The notes: generated by a model not told the origin, from the sequence alone. 64,000 bases of DNA from CTSoil-075 sp042610375 (GCF_042610375.1 NZ_JBGJZL010000004.1:310001-374000); one strand, 5' to 3'; numbered from the stretch's first letter, positions 35,807 through 44,844 are shown. Made by a program: numbers and translations.

Positions 35807-36481
35807 ATGAAAAAACAAGGGATTATTTTTGATTTTAATGGGACGATGTTCTATGACGGCAAAATACAAGAAGAATCGTGGAAGATATTTTTATGTGAAA
35901 AAATTGGCAGGGAAATAGCCGATGAAGAATTTCAAAACTATGTGCATGGCTGCCATGCCGAGGTTTCATTTACTTATTTCTTAAAAAAGCAACTAAGCCG
36001 AGAAGAAGTTGACCAGCTAATCGAAGAAAAAGAACGTATTTATCGGCAATTATGTCTTGCAGATCGCCAGCACTATCGATTGGCTGATGGTTTAGTGGAG
36101 TTCTTGGATTATTTGCAAACGACAAAGATACCGTTTACGATCGCAACGGCCTCTGGTCTAAATAACCTTAATTTCTTTTTTCAATATTTAGAATTGGGCA
36201 ATTGGTTTAAAAGAGAACAAGTCGTTTATGATAACGGCCTTATCCCAAGTAAGCCTGATCCGACAATTTACAACAAGGCAGCCCAAAATATCGGTGTTTT
36301 GCCCCAACAGTGCATTGTATTTGAAGATGCTAGGTCAGGTATTGAGTCTGCCCGCCAGGCAGGAGTAAATAAAATTATAGGAGTTGCTTCAACGTTGTCC
36401 AAGAAACAGCTTCAGCAAATACCTGATATCTCTGTCGTAATAGAAGATTACAAAGACGTAAAAAACTTGATTAATTTTTGA
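35807..36481 (+). CDS. HAD-superfamily hydrolase (beta-phosphoglucomutase-like)
   Basis: 224 residues. Motif I is IIFDFNGTMFYDG (Asp nucleophile and acid base, with N in place of the usual D in DxDGT), motif II TIATASG, motif III KPDP and motif IV VFEDARSGIESARQAG. The four-helix cap between motifs I and II places it with beta-phosphoglucomutase and related sugar phosphatases. Motif I reads D-F-N rather than D-x-D, which may change the reaction. It follows YczE in one operon. Confidence 0.9.
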   Translation: MKKQGIIFDFNGTMFYDGKIQEESWKIFLCEKIGREIADEEFQNYVHGCHAEVSFTYFLKKQLSREEVDQLIEEKERIYRQLCLADRQHYRLADGLVEFLDYLQTTKIPFTIATASGLNNLNFFFQYLELGNWFKREQVVYDNGLIPSKPDPTIYNKAAQNIGVLPQQCIVFEDARSGIESARQAGVNKIIGVASTLSKKQLQQIPDISVVIEDYKDVKNLINF

Positions 36482-36696
36482 GGGTGTCCCTGTATCTGTC
36501 CTCGTCTGCTGTAACACCAAAGGTAAAATCTCAAAAACAGGAAAGTCCTTATTGCCCTGAAAATTTTGCTAGTCAAGTAATACGCAGATATGCAAGGGGA
36601 TTTAGGGGCAGGTTTGAGTCAAAGGAACCAAAATAAATAGAGGCGAATGATACTTTTAGCGAAAAGAGAAATACGTTCTCATATCACGATAAGGAA
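36482..36696. other. Spacer with no clear feature
   Basis: Sequence between the HAD gene and an esterase remnant. I see no gene, terminator or repeat. Confidence 0.3.
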
Positions 36697-36870
36697 TTGC
36701 AATATATGCTTATTTTCTCTGTTGGCTACTCTCAAACTGCAAATCAGTGGCCTTTAATTTTCTTTTTACATGGAAAGTCGGAACGTGGGCAAGACCTAAA
36801 CTTAGTAAAGAATTATGGACCTCCTTGGATCGTGGAACAACGATCCCAACTATTTGGAAGGATCGGTTCA
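36697..36870 (+). pseudogene. Esterase/peptidase alpha-beta hydrolase remnant
   Basis: The translation QWPLIFFLHGKSERGQDLNL followed by VKNYGPPWIVEQ matches the oxyanion-hole strand of predicted peptidases/dienelactone-hydrolase-like proteins. The catalytic serine region is absent and the frame drifts into a terminator. Only a fragment remains. Confidence 0.6.
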
Positions 36871-36900
36871 TATCTATGCCAATATGGGCTATTCATAGCG

Positions 36901-36940
36901 AAAAACACCTTCCAGATCTGTGGAAGGTGTTTTTGCTATA
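36901..36940 (+). terminator. Hairpin terminator
   Basis: AAAAACACCTTCC and GGAAGGTGTTTTT form a perfect 13-base stem with an eight-base loop. It is oriented equally on both strands. Confidence 0.8.
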
Positions 36941-37041
36941 TTATACTATGAAAATTATTAGCATAAACAGCCGAGGGCGGGGACGATAGAACCATTGATG
37001 AGTTAATCTCAACTAGCCCCCAGCGTTATGATTTCAGTGTT

Positions 37042-37815
37042 TTATATGCTGTGCACATAGGCTTGTAATAGTTTTTTATAATCTATGTCACTTGGCGGGA
37101 GTTTACCATTTGTAATGACAATTTTAATTTTATCATCCAGGCTAGGAGCGATACCTTTTTGCTCTAATATATTTGCCAAATGATTGATGGCTCCAACACT
37201 TCCGTCGAAAAAGACAGTTTCCTCTGCAAACGATCCTTGCAAAACCTTACTGAATAGTGGGAAATGAGTACAGCCTAGAACAACAGCACCATAATCAGAT
37301 AGCTCTAATGATGCAAATTCATTTTTCAAATACTGATCTACGTCTAAAGTGTTAAACTCAAACTTTTCGGCAAATTTCACCAAGCCGCCTAACGCCAGCG
37401 TATCAACCATTGTTGTCGCATTAAGCTTATGAATTAATTGCTGGAATTTTTCCTCTCGTAAAGTAAGACTAGTTGCCAACACCAATGTTTTTTTGCCTCT
37501 TGCTTGACAATAAGCAATTGCTGGTTTTACAGCAGGCTCCATTCCAATGATTGGGAAACTGTAATTCCTCCGCAATTTCGCGTCAGCAGCACTCGTTGCC
37601 GTATTACACGCAATCACCACAGCATCTACTTTGATCTCAGCCATATAATCCATAGCGGTTTTGACGTATTGTCTTACTTCGCTTATTGTCTTTTCACCAT
37701 AAGGCACATGCTCAATATCAGCATAGTAAATGTAATTAGCAAATGGTAACATTTTTAAAGCGTGCCCCAGAACCGTTAAGCCGCCAATACCAGAGTCAAA
37801 AAAGCCGATCTTCAT
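37042..37815 (-). CDS. murI: Glutamate racemase
   Basis: 257 residues from the ATG at 37815 (AAGGG six bases upstream; an ATG two codons earlier abuts the site). FDSGIGGLTV, the first catalytic cysteine in IACNTATS (Cys70) and the second in VLGCTHFPL are all present, as is the YYADIEHVPYG stretch. It converts L- to D-glutamate for peptidoglycan synthesis in the cytoplasm. It stands alone in this window and is a core gene, unlike its neighbours. Confidence 0.95.
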   Translation of the reverse strand: MKIGFFDSGIGGLTVLGHALKMLPFANYIYYADIEHVPYGEKTISEVRQYVKTAMDYMAEIKVDAVVIACNTATSAADAKLRRNYSFPIIGMEPAVKPAIAYCQARGKKTLVLATSLTLREEKFQQLIHKLNATTMVDTLALGGLVKFAEKFEFNTLDVDQYLKNEFASLELSDYGAVVLGCTHFPLFSKVLQGSFAEETVFFDGSVGAINHLANILEQKGIAPSLDDKIKIVITNGKLPPSDIDYKKLLQAYVHSI

Positions 37816-38004
37816 ACTCATCCCTTCCTAGTTTCAATTATTGTATTAATATTATCATGAATAATTCCGCCAAAATAGAGAACTCCAATTAAAAAGCACT
37901 ACTTACATTATACCACACACTAGCGGCAGTAGGAATTTTGTATGGAAGTTGGAAATTCTAACTTGACTATAGCATATGCTATGGTCTTTTTTTGTGTCTT
38001 TTTT

Positions 38005-38070
38005 TCGTTAAGGGTGTTGCGGAGTTGATGAGATTCGTGTATTTGTATGGTTGGATAAGGAATATGGCAC
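38005..38070 (+). repeat. Dispersed repeat, 3' part (copy G)
   Basis: GGGTGTTGCGGAGTTGATGAG, then ATTCGTGTATTTGTATGGTTGG, matching the segment downstream of the terminator in copies C and E. It is followed by the same CTAGTGAATTAAG stretch as copy E. Confidence 0.5.
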
Positions 38071-38127
38071 TCCCTAGTGAATTAAGTTGGGATCAAATCC
38101 TAGAGCGAACGCATAACAATATAATTT

Positions 38128-38233
38128 CAGATTGGAAATTTTTCCAGTTAAATAAATTTTGTGAGATTTTTTTAACTTGCTTTTCAAGTTTATGGTAAGA
38201 TTATAACGTTACTTTAATTTTTGCACCAGAACC
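38128..38233 (-). mobile_element. IS6-family left-end remnant
   Basis: On the minus strand it has the terminal repeat GGTTCTGGTGCAAAAATTAA, the leader, and the first transposase codons (NLFNWKNFQSEII). Copy E of the repeat is followed by a similar fragment at 51985, so the repeat-plus-IS join was duplicated as a unit. Confidence 0.65.
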
Positions 38234-38244
38234 TAAATTAGTGC

Positions 38245-38276
38245 TTGACTATCCTGTGCACAGGACAGTTTATACT
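38245..38276 (+). promoter_or_regulatory. MerR-type promoter/operator
   Basis: TTGACT at 38245 and TATACT at 38271 are separated by 20 bases (19 if TTATAC is used). The spacer holds the inverted repeat TCCTGTGCACAGGA. Long spacers with a central dyad are the hallmark of MerR-activated promoters. Confidence 0.72.
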
Positions 38277-38296
38277 ATCAATATAGAGGTGATACA

Positions 38297-39091
38297 TTGT
38301 ATAAAATAGGAGATTTTTCAAAAATAACAAATTTAAGTGTGAAGGCTTTACGATACTATGATGAAGAGAATATTCTTAAACCTTCTTTTCGAAATGAAGA
38401 AAATTTTTATAGGTTTTACGACGATAATGATTTCAAGAAGGCGGAGCTAATTATTCTCTTACGAGAACTTAATTTTTCGATTTCTGAAATTAAAGATGTT
38501 ATGAAGATCTATGAAGGTCAAGCTGACTTATCCTATATTTTAGAAGAAAAGAAAGATATGGTTAAGAAGAAAATTATCGAGGAAAAATCATTGCTGAAAA
38601 AAATCAAGTTATATATTAAACCAAAATTAATGGAGGATAATAATATCAATTACAAAATAGCATTCAAGGATATTCCAGCTGTTAAAGTAGCATCGATCCG
38701 ATACAGCGGTAAATACAGTGATTGTGGTAAGTATTTCGACAGAATCTATAAAGTAATAAAAGGCGATGCAACTGGCGCACCGCTTAATTGTTATTATGAT
38801 GATGACTATAAGGAAGATGCAGATATTGAATCGTGTGTTCCTACATTAAAACAGGTTTGTGACTCGGCCGTAACGACAAAAGAACTACCACCAATTAGAG
38901 CAATTTCTACAATACATACTGGAACTTATGAGAGCATTAATATGGCATATAAAGCTATTTTTGACTATACTCAGGAAAAAAGAGTTAACTGCTTAACGCC
39001 ATCTAGAGAAATATATATAAAAGCACCTGGCATGATATTTAGAGGAAATCCCAATAACTATATTACGGAAGTTATTATTCCAATTGAGTAG
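38297..39091 (+). CDS. MerR-family regulator with GyrI-like effector domain (BmrR type)
   Basis: 264 residues from a TTG start with AGAGGTG upstream. The N-terminal winged helix is MerR type (YKIGDFSKITNLSVKALRYYDEENIL), followed by a coiled coil. The C-terminal half (about 115-264) is a GyrI-like/BmrR effector-binding domain, ending IYIKAPGMIFRGNP. It probably senses a hydrophobic or cationic drug-like molecule and activates its own long-spacer promoter. A GyrI-like gene follows after 11 bases. Confidence 0.92.
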   Translation: MYKIGDFSKITNLSVKALRYYDEENILKPSFRNEENFYRFYDDNDFKKAELIILLRELNFSISEIKDVMKIYEGQADLSYILEEKKDMVKKKIIEEKSLLKKIKLYIKPKLMEDNNINYKIAFKDIPAVKVASIRYSGKYSDCGKYFDRIYKVIKGDATGAPLNCYYDDDYKEDADIESCVPTLKQVCDSAVTTKELPPIRAISTIHTGTYESINMAYKAIFDYTQEKRVNCLTPSREIYIKAPGMIFRGNPNNYITEVIIPIE

Positions 39092-39102
39092 GAGGTTAAC
39101 AC

Positions 39103-39765
39103 ATGACTACCGAAAAAATAGATTATAAAAAAGAATATAAGGATCTATATCTACCAAAGCAAAAGCCAACTGTGGTAAATGTACCTACTATGACATTTAT
39201 TATGGTAAATGGAAGTGGCAATCCCAATATTGAAGGTGGAGAATATCAGCAGGCAATAGAATTGCTATATGGATTGTCTTATACAATAAAAATGAGCAAT
39301 AAGAATGGTTACCAGCCAGAAGACTATTTTGATTATGTTGTACCACCGCTAGAAGGATTATGGTGGTTAGAAGAAGACAATATGGATTTCACGCAAAAGA
39401 ACAAATTTTGTTGGACTTCAATGATTCGACAACCTGAATTTGTGACGAAAGAAGTATTCCAATGGTCCTGTAATGAACTTAAAAGAAAAAAACCACAAAT
39501 CGATACTACAAAGGCATATCTTGAAACATTTACAGAAGGCCTATGTGTGCAAAGCATGCACATTGGACCATTTGATGATGAACCGGAAACAGTTAAATTG
39601 ATTGAAACTTATATAAGTGAGAATAACTTAAAAAATGCAATTTCATCAATTGAACCTGATGGAAGAATACGTAGACATCATGAGATTTATTTATCAGATC
39701 CAAGAAAAACAGCTCCACAAAGGTTGAAAACTGTCTTAAGACATCCTGTTGCTAAGATAGATTGA
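39103..39765 (+). CDS. GyrI-like small-molecule-binding domain protein
   Basis: 220 residues, AGGAGG upstream. The sequence (MTTEKIDYKKEYKDLYLPKQ, VNGSGNPN, CVQSMHIGPFDDEP, HEIYLSDPRKT) matches stand-alone GyrI-like proteins that bind or hydrolyse toxic small molecules. It is co-transcribed with the MerR/BmrR-type regulator, which suggests a shared ligand. Confidence 0.87.
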   Translation: MTTEKIDYKKEYKDLYLPKQKPTVVNVPTMTFIMVNGSGNPNIEGGEYQQAIELLYGLSYTIKMSNKNGYQPEDYFDYVVPPLEGLWWLEEDNMDFTQKNKFCWTSMIRQPEFVTKEVFQWSCNELKRKKPQIDTTKAYLETFTEGLCVQSMHIGPFDDEPETVKLIETYISENNLKNAISSIEPDGRIRRHHEIYLSDPRKTAPQRLKTVLRHPVAKID

Positions 39766-39824
39766 TGAAGCGAACATTGTCAAGGGGACAGGTAGTGTAG
39801 ACGTTGTTTTTGGGGGCGAACGTT

Positions 39825-39885
39825 TGTAGGGGGGCACACTTTTACACGAATTTCGTGTATTTGTATATAATTTTGCGTATTTGGT
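39825..39885 (+). repeat. Dispersed repeat fragment H with TTTCGTGTA arms
   Basis: GGGGGGCACACTTTTACACG, AATTTCGTGTATTTGTATA. The junction forms a perfect palindrome TACACGAATTTCGTGTA. Confidence 0.45.
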
Positions 39886-39907
39886 CGGTTTTTCAGATAA
39901 ATCTCAA

Positions 39908-40020
39908 AGGCGCGAGACCACGTCGGTATCTGCGGCCTGCGGCGGAACCTTTGACAAAGCCGGAAAGTCACGTGTTTCGTTCATCTTGTCCGAGCCGTAA
40001 TAAGAATCGGCCTTTGCCAC
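39908..40020 (-). pseudogene. SDR C-terminal remnant
   Basis: On the minus strand it reads YYGSDKMNETRDFPALSKV and PPQAADTDVV, the same tail found in the decayed SDR at 40395-41007. The GC content is high like that copy. It appears to be a second, partial copy flanking the membrane protein gene. Confidence 0.55.
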
Positions 40021-40023
40021 GGA

Positions 40024-40383
40024 TTACTTTGTCATGACAGCCGCAATAAGAAGTGCAATAAATATTAGGATAACGATTTTGGGTTCGCTATACTCAATGA
40101 AGGTAAATCCAAATACCAACCAAGTCACCGCAGCGGCAAAACTGAGTGCAATTGCGGGCCACCGGTCTAGGACTTCGAAAGCATGCCGAGCAACCAAAAG
40201 TGCAAGTAATCCAAATACAATCTGTCCCAATCCGTAAGCGATATTCAGCCCCCAATAGAGTGTTGTTTCGGGACTAGGTAGGCGGGTGCCGCGTAAATAT
40301 TGCGACACAACATCAACGATTATATGCATCGTGCCGATGAAAGCCAGCCAACTATAGGCTGCGTAAATAAGAATTTTGTGCAT
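40024..40383 (-). CDS. Small four-helix membrane protein
   Basis: 119 residues with AGGAGG before the ATG. Four hydrophobic helices are visible: about 6-28, 42-66, 77-97 and 100-117. The composition (IYAAYSWLAFIGTMHIIVDV) resembles small integral membrane proteins of unknown function. The ribosome binding site lies in the end of the upstream decayed SDR gene, so the two once formed an operon. Confidence 0.7.
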   Translation of the reverse strand: MHKILIYAAYSWLAFIGTMHIIVDVVSQYLRGTRLPSPETTLYWGLNIAYGLGQIVFGLLALLVARHAFEVLDRWPAIALSFAAAVTWLVFGFTFIEYSEPKIVILIFIALLIAAVMTK

Positions 40384-40394
40384 GATAATACCTC

Positions 40395-41007
40395 CTATTT
40401 AAAAGTTACACCTGTTAATTGCGTGGCTATGTCCCATAGTTGTGTTGCAACTTCTATATCTTCTGCCTGAGGTGGACTTTCGCAACGGCAGGGAAACCGC
40501 GCAGCTCATTCATCTTATTCGGCCCATAATAGGCTCCGCCCTTAGCGTCCGGCGAAGTCGCCGCGAACAGCGTCGGTAATGCGCCTGCAACCTCGCTGTC
40601 AATGCAAAAGGCCCAAGGAAATTCGTGCCGAATTGCATCTCAAAGCCATCAGCAGTAACCTTGCGTTCTGGCAGTGCCATCACGGCGGCATTGTTGATAA
40701 GAACGTCAAGGCTTTGACGCTTGGCCTGAAGCCTCTTGCCGAATGACTCGACAGAAGCAAGATCGGCGAGATCCAGCAACTCAAAACAGACATTGGCTGC
40801 AGGAACAGCCTGTTGGATTTTACCGACAGCTTCATCGCCCTTGACTGGATTTCTGCCTGCAATGATAACTTCTGCTCCAGCGCGAGCCAAAGCCAAAGCG
40901 TCTTGATAGCCTAGCCCGCCGGTGCCGGACACGACATAGGAACGGCCATATTGTGGGGGAATATTTGAAGTACTCCAACCCAAGCTGCTATTTTTACCTA
41001 TTAGCAA
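40395..41007 (-). pseudogene. Short-chain dehydrogenase, disrupted
   Basis: The N-terminal half is normal SDR (VVSGTGGLGYQDALALARAG, VLINNAAVM, FEMQFGTNFLGPFALTARL). The frame then shifts and the part with the YxxxK site is deleted. The known C-terminus (AYYGPNKMNELRGFPAVAKV, then PPQAEDIEVATQLW) follows in other frames, ending at 40395. It is GC-rich compared with neighbours, suggesting imported DNA that has decayed. Confidence 0.82.
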
Positions 41008-41133
41008 CTATTTTTCGGAATTGTTTTTCATAATAAAATATCCCCTAATCTTTAATACTGCTCCATACGGAGCACCGCTGCATAGGACTTTAATACCCTG
41101 TTGGCGGAAAAACGCCTGGGCCTTAATCCCTTA

Positions 41134-41952
41134 TCAGTTACTTTCCAGCCTGTCATAAATTGTACCTGGAAGCAGCATAATGCCATTTGCTTTGGCCAGC
41201 TCTGAAATAGTTAAGAATTCGTAGCCTTCCTCCAATAGCTGCGGAAGGCACTCTTCCAATGCCTCCGCTGTCAAAACGGGGGAATCATGCAAGAAAAGTA
41301 TTGCACCATCTTTACTATTACGGATTCTGTCAATAATGACCTGTTTACTACTGGCCTTCCAGTCTTCGGTATTGATTGTCCAGTTAATAATTGAATATGG
41401 AATTCGGGCAATGACATCTTGACGATAGTTCAGGGCTCCTCCGGGAAATCGGAGGATCGTTGTTCGCTTGCCTGTAAGTTTTTCAAGTAAATCACCTGCT
41501 CTTTTGGCTTCTGACATAAACTCCTGATAATTATAGAAATTGAGAGAGGTGTGGTTATAAGTATGATTTGCGACTTCCATTCCTAATGCGTCCATACGCT
41601 TGATGGTATCGGGATTCTTTTCCGCTTTTGAGCCGAGAACAAAAAAGGTAGTTTTAACATTATATTTTTCGAAACAATCCAGCAAACGGTTTGTATTTTC
41701 AACTGGCCCATCATCAAAGGTAAGTGCTATTTTTATCTTATTAGATTTAACATGGCCAGCCTCCGCTGTTCCCGGTGAGATGCTTTTTACCGGCTTCTGG
41801 TTCTGCTGTAACTCTCTTTGAAGGTTTGTTTTAGAAGATTCATTGGCCGGCTCGATCAAGGTTTCTGGCGTTTTTGCACATGCGCAAAGAATTAGCAGAA
41901 TGAGAGACAACAACAGCAGGATACCGACCCTTACTCCCAGATGTTTTTTCAC
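41134..41952 (-). CDS. Polysaccharide deacetylase lipoprotein (CE4 family)
   Basis: 272 residues with an N-terminal signal and lipobox (LLILCAC, lipidated at Cys23 or Cys25). The NodB domain has TFDDGP (Asp80, Asp81), the metal pair NHTYNH (His130, His134), RFPGG and ILFLHDSP. It would remove acetyl groups from peptidoglycan or another glycan outside the membrane. It is 21 bases upstream of nothing coding on its strand and ends near a GCTCC/GGAGC hairpin at about 41057. Confidence 0.92.
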   Translation of the reverse strand: MKKHLGVRVGILLLLSLILLILCACAKTPETLIEPANESSKTNLQRELQQNQKPVKSISPGTAEAGHVKSNKIKIALTFDDGPVENTNRLLDCFEKYNVKTTFFVLGSKAEKNPDTIKRMDALGMEVANHTYNHTSLNFYNYQEFMSEAKRAGDLLEKLTGKRTTILRFPGGALNYRQDVIARIPYSIINWTINTEDWKASSKQVIIDRIRNSKDGAILFLHDSPVLTAEALEECLPQLLEEGYEFLTISELAKANGIMLLPGTIYDRLESN

Positions 41953-41973
41953 AGAGAAATGCCTCCTTGATTT

Positions 41974-42735
41974 TTATTCAATTGAATCTTTCATTGCGTT
42001 GTACATCTTTTCCGTATACTTGTCAATTTCATCTCGGGACATACGCAAGCGGTCAACGGAAGTGCCGTATCCAATTTCTGTTTTACCTTCTTCCAATCCT
42101 TTGAAAATACCGTCTGCAAAAGCATTTAACGGTTCTCCATGTGTATGTAGCCCTGTTCCGCCTAAATCCGTATTTACTGCTGGTGGAGCTACTTCAATCA
42201 CTTCTATGGATGTAGCTGAAAGCTGGTGTCGTAGGCTCATAGTAAAAGAATGAAGTGCCGATTTTGAGGCGGAATAAATCGGGGCAATCGCAAGTGGTGT
42301 AAAAGCCAGCCCAGACGTCACGTTAATAATAGTCGCCTCTCTTTTTTTTGTAAAAAATGGCGCGAACAGCATGGATAGATGGGCAGGCGTTTCAAGATTT
42401 GATATAATTTCTCTATTGAAGTAGTTCCAATTGTGTCTCACATCTGCTTTTAAGACATTGAAACGCTGTTGAATTCCTGCATTGTTGACCAATACATTTA
42501 TCTCCGGATAATTCGTGATTACCCAATCAAATAATGCTATACGCTCGGATTCTATCGACAAATCGCATATTCGGGTAATGATGCCTGGAAAATTTTCTTT
42601 GGCTTTTTGAAGTACGTGTTCACGTCGTCCGCAAATAATTACTTGATTCCTATTCTTTATAAAGCGTTCTGTAAAAGCTAGCCCGATTCCTGAACCTCCT
42701 CCAGTAATGAGTATTGTGTTTCCCGAAAGATTCAT
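41974..42735 (-). CDS. SDR-family oxidoreductase (DltE-like)
   Basis: 253 residues from the ATG at 42735 (AAAGGTGG upstream; an ATG six codons earlier overlaps the site). TGGGSGIGLAF, NNAGIQQ and the catalytic YSASK are present. The profile (FAPFFTKKREATIINVTSGL, EVAPPAVNTDL) is of the DltE subgroup. It is the second gene after the epimerase, 53 bases downstream, so it probably shares the MerR-controlled promoter. Confidence 0.9.
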   Translation of the reverse strand: MNLSGNTILITGGGSGIGLAFTERFIKNRNQVIICGRREHVLQKAKENFPGIITRICDLSIESERIALFDWVITNYPEINVLVNNAGIQQRFNVLKADVRHNWNYFNREIISNLETPAHLSMLFAPFFTKKREATIINVTSGLAFTPLAIAPIYSASKSALHSFTMSLRHQLSATSIEVIEVAPPAVNTDLGGTGLHTHGEPLNAFADGIFKGLEEGKTEIGYGTSVDRLRMSRDEIDKYTEKMYNAMKDSIE

Positions 42736-42788
42736 ATAACTTCCACCTTTCATTTTAATCAGATAAAATACTAACTAGTTGATTGCTC

Positions 42789-43820
42789 TTATTTTATAAT
42801 CTCAAATTTAATCATGCTATTTATAGAAGCAAGAATAGCTTCTTCATTAGTTGAAATCGGCTTCCAACCCAAAATTTTCTTGGCCTTTGTATTACTCACA
42901 TTGCGACTCATCCTTAAAAGTAAAGCGCCCTCTTTTGCTTGCTTATTAAATAAGGCTGCTAAATAAATAACCCAATTAGGTAATGTTTTTGTAGAAACTC
43001 TTTTCGCAACGTTGGGGGTTTTATTTTTTAACAATGCGGCAATTTCGGGCATAGATATTTGACCGTCTGCTGATGCTATAAAACGTTGTCCATTTGCGTT
43101 AGGATTTGTCATTGCACGAATATGCAAATCAGCCACGTCCCGAACATCAACAATATTTAAAGGAATATTGGGAATAGCTTTCATCGAGCCGTCTAATAAA
43201 TGTTCTAGAATTCTAAAACTACCTGAAATGTGGGCACTTAAAGAGGGCCCTAAAATAGCAACAGGATTGATGGTAGCAAATTCTAAATTACCACCTTCTT
43301 TCTTAATGAAATCCCAAGCGGCGCGTTCTGCCAATAATTTTGATTTTTCATAAGGCGATAAACCTTTTTCATTTAGGTCCGTCCAATCTGCCTCTGTTGT
43401 AGCAGTATTTTGGTTTTTATTACTAAATCCAACTGCACCAAAATTGGAAGTCATTACAACACGTTTTATACTTGCATTTCGAGCAGCTTTTAGTACACGA
43501 ACTATGCCGTCCACAGCAGGGCGCATCACTTCATTTTCATCTTTTGGCATCGTAAAAAAGACAGGTGATGCTACACTTAATACGTAGTCACAACCTCTCA
43601 TGGCGACCTCCCAATTATCATCTTTTGATAAATCTGCTTCAACAAATGCAAGATTGTCAAAGGTCGTGATACCGTTAGATTTTAGTGTATCGATTACTTT
43701 GTTTTTACTGCTTACCGAGCGAAGTGTGGTTTTTACGTTGTACCCTTTTTGTAATAATTGAAGAATTATTTGCACACCAACAAAACCTGTGCCTCCTGTT
43801 ACTAAAACAGTATCTGACAT
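42789..43820 (-). CDS. NAD-dependent epimerase/dehydratase (dihydroflavonol reductase-like)
   Basis: 343 residues. It has the extended SDR cofactor loop TGGTGFVGVQI (8-18), VVMTSNFGAVG and the catalytic YEKSK. The overall pattern resembles aldehyde/ketone reductases of the dihydroflavonol 4-reductase group. It is divergent from a MerR gene with an ACCTAGAG-type dyad in the gap, suggesting induction by reactive aldehydes or similar stress. Confidence 0.9.
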   Translation of the reverse strand: MSDTVLVTGGTGFVGVQIILQLLQKGYNVKTTLRSVSSKNKVIDTLKSNGITTFDNLAFVEADLSKDDNWEVAMRGCDYVLSVASPVFFTMPKDENEVMRPAVDGIVRVLKAARNASIKRVVMTSNFGAVGFSNKNQNTATTEADWTDLNEKGLSPYEKSKLLAERAAWDFIKKEGGNLEFATINPVAILGPSLSAHISGSFRILEHLLDGSMKAIPNIPLNIVDVRDVADLHIRAMTNPNANGQRFIASADGQISMPEIAALLKNKTPNVAKRVSTKTLPNWVIYLAALFNKQAKEGALLLRMSRNVSNTKAKKILGWKPISTNEEAILASINSMIKFEIIK

Positions 43821-43881
43821 ATCTTATACCGCCTCTAAATATTATTAACCACTTGAAAATTAATCACTTCTGGTTTATTCT

Positions 43882-43913
43882 CATGTTAATACCTAGAGTT
43901 ATGTCGAGGTCAA
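43882..43913 (-). promoter_or_regulatory. MerR-type operator/promoter for the epimerase operon
   Basis: On the minus strand TTGACC is followed after 19 bases by TAACAT. The spacer contains ACCTCGACATAACTCTAGGT, an imperfect dyad like those bound by AdhR/NmlR-type MerR proteins. Confidence 0.6.
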
Positions 43914-43949
43914 TATTTTTTTAAAAATTTTTTAAAGGAGATTTTAAAT

Positions 43950-44384
43950 TTGACTTATACTATAAAAGATGTAGCGAAAATATTGGGGCTTTCCATATAT
44001 ACAATTCGTTTTTATGACAAGGAAGGACTGTTACCATTTATCTCAAGAAATAAATCAGGAAATAGAGAGTTTACTGAATCAGATTTAAATTTTTTTAAGG
44101 TAATTTGTTGCCTAAAGCATTCGGGAATGCAAATTAAAGATATTAAAAAATACATTGATTTATGTATAGAAGGTACTGGAACTATAGATTCACGACAGAA
44201 ATTACTTGTTGAGCATCGAGAAGAAGTTGTAAAACAAATAGATCAGCTCACTGAAATGCTTGATGTTATTGATTTTAAGATTGAAATGTATGAATCTCCA
44301 AACGCAGTAGAAATTATTAATGCACAAAGAAGAAAAGCTTATGATGAAAGACGTGAGAATAACTTACTTCAGACTACAGTTTGA
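43950..44384 (+). CDS. MerR-family transcriptional regulator
   Basis: 144 residues from a TTG start with AAAGGAG upstream. It has the N-terminal winged helix (YTIKDVAKILGLSIYTIRFYDKEGLLPF) and a C-terminal coiled coil, with no effector domain. It lies divergent to the epimerase/SDR operon. Short MerR proteins of this type answer to aldehydes or electrophiles. Confidence 0.92.
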   Translation: MTYTIKDVAKILGLSIYTIRFYDKEGLLPFISRNKSGNREFTESDLNFFKVICCLKHSGMQIKDIKKYIDLCIEGTGTIDSRQKLLVEHREEVVKQIDQLTEMLDVIDFKIEMYESPNAVEIINAQRRKAYDERRENNLLQTTV

Positions 44385-44479
44385 GCGATTTTTCTACCCT
44401 GCGCCATTGAGCCACAGATAACAGTAAAGAGCTATATAAAATTACAGTTACTTTTAGGACACGGACAGGAGGTAGTGTT

Positions 44480-44800
44480 ATGAGTCGCAGAAGATACCGA
44501 GATCCGTTTCGATTTCTTACGAATTCCAAAGCAATGTATGCATTCATATCTATTATATTTTCTGTCAAACTGATGACCAGGCAGGGTGGTGATGTCATTA
44601 TTGAGAAAGATGGAATTAGGACTGCCATTCAAGCGAAGAAATATAGTGGCTCAGTGGGGAATAGCGCTATTCAAGAGGTCGTGGCTTCAAAGGCATACTA
44701 CAGGTGCCAAAAGGCGATGGCTATTACCACGATATTTTACTAAAGCAGCCTAAGAACTTGCAACGGCTACTGAAGTTGACTCTGGGACCGTGATAGGGTA
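44480..44800 (+). pseudogene. Mrr-like restriction endonuclease remnant
   Basis: RQGGDVIIEKDGIRTAIQAK and KYSGSVGNSAIQEVV match the catalytic part of Mrr-type restriction nucleases (E-x-Q-x-K type). The start of the domain is replaced by unrelated codons, and after ITTIFY the frame breaks. It is non-functional. Confidence 0.7.
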
Positions 44801-44844
44801 GGTTTAGAAGTACGTAAGTTGCCTGTAAAATAATAATTAGATTG

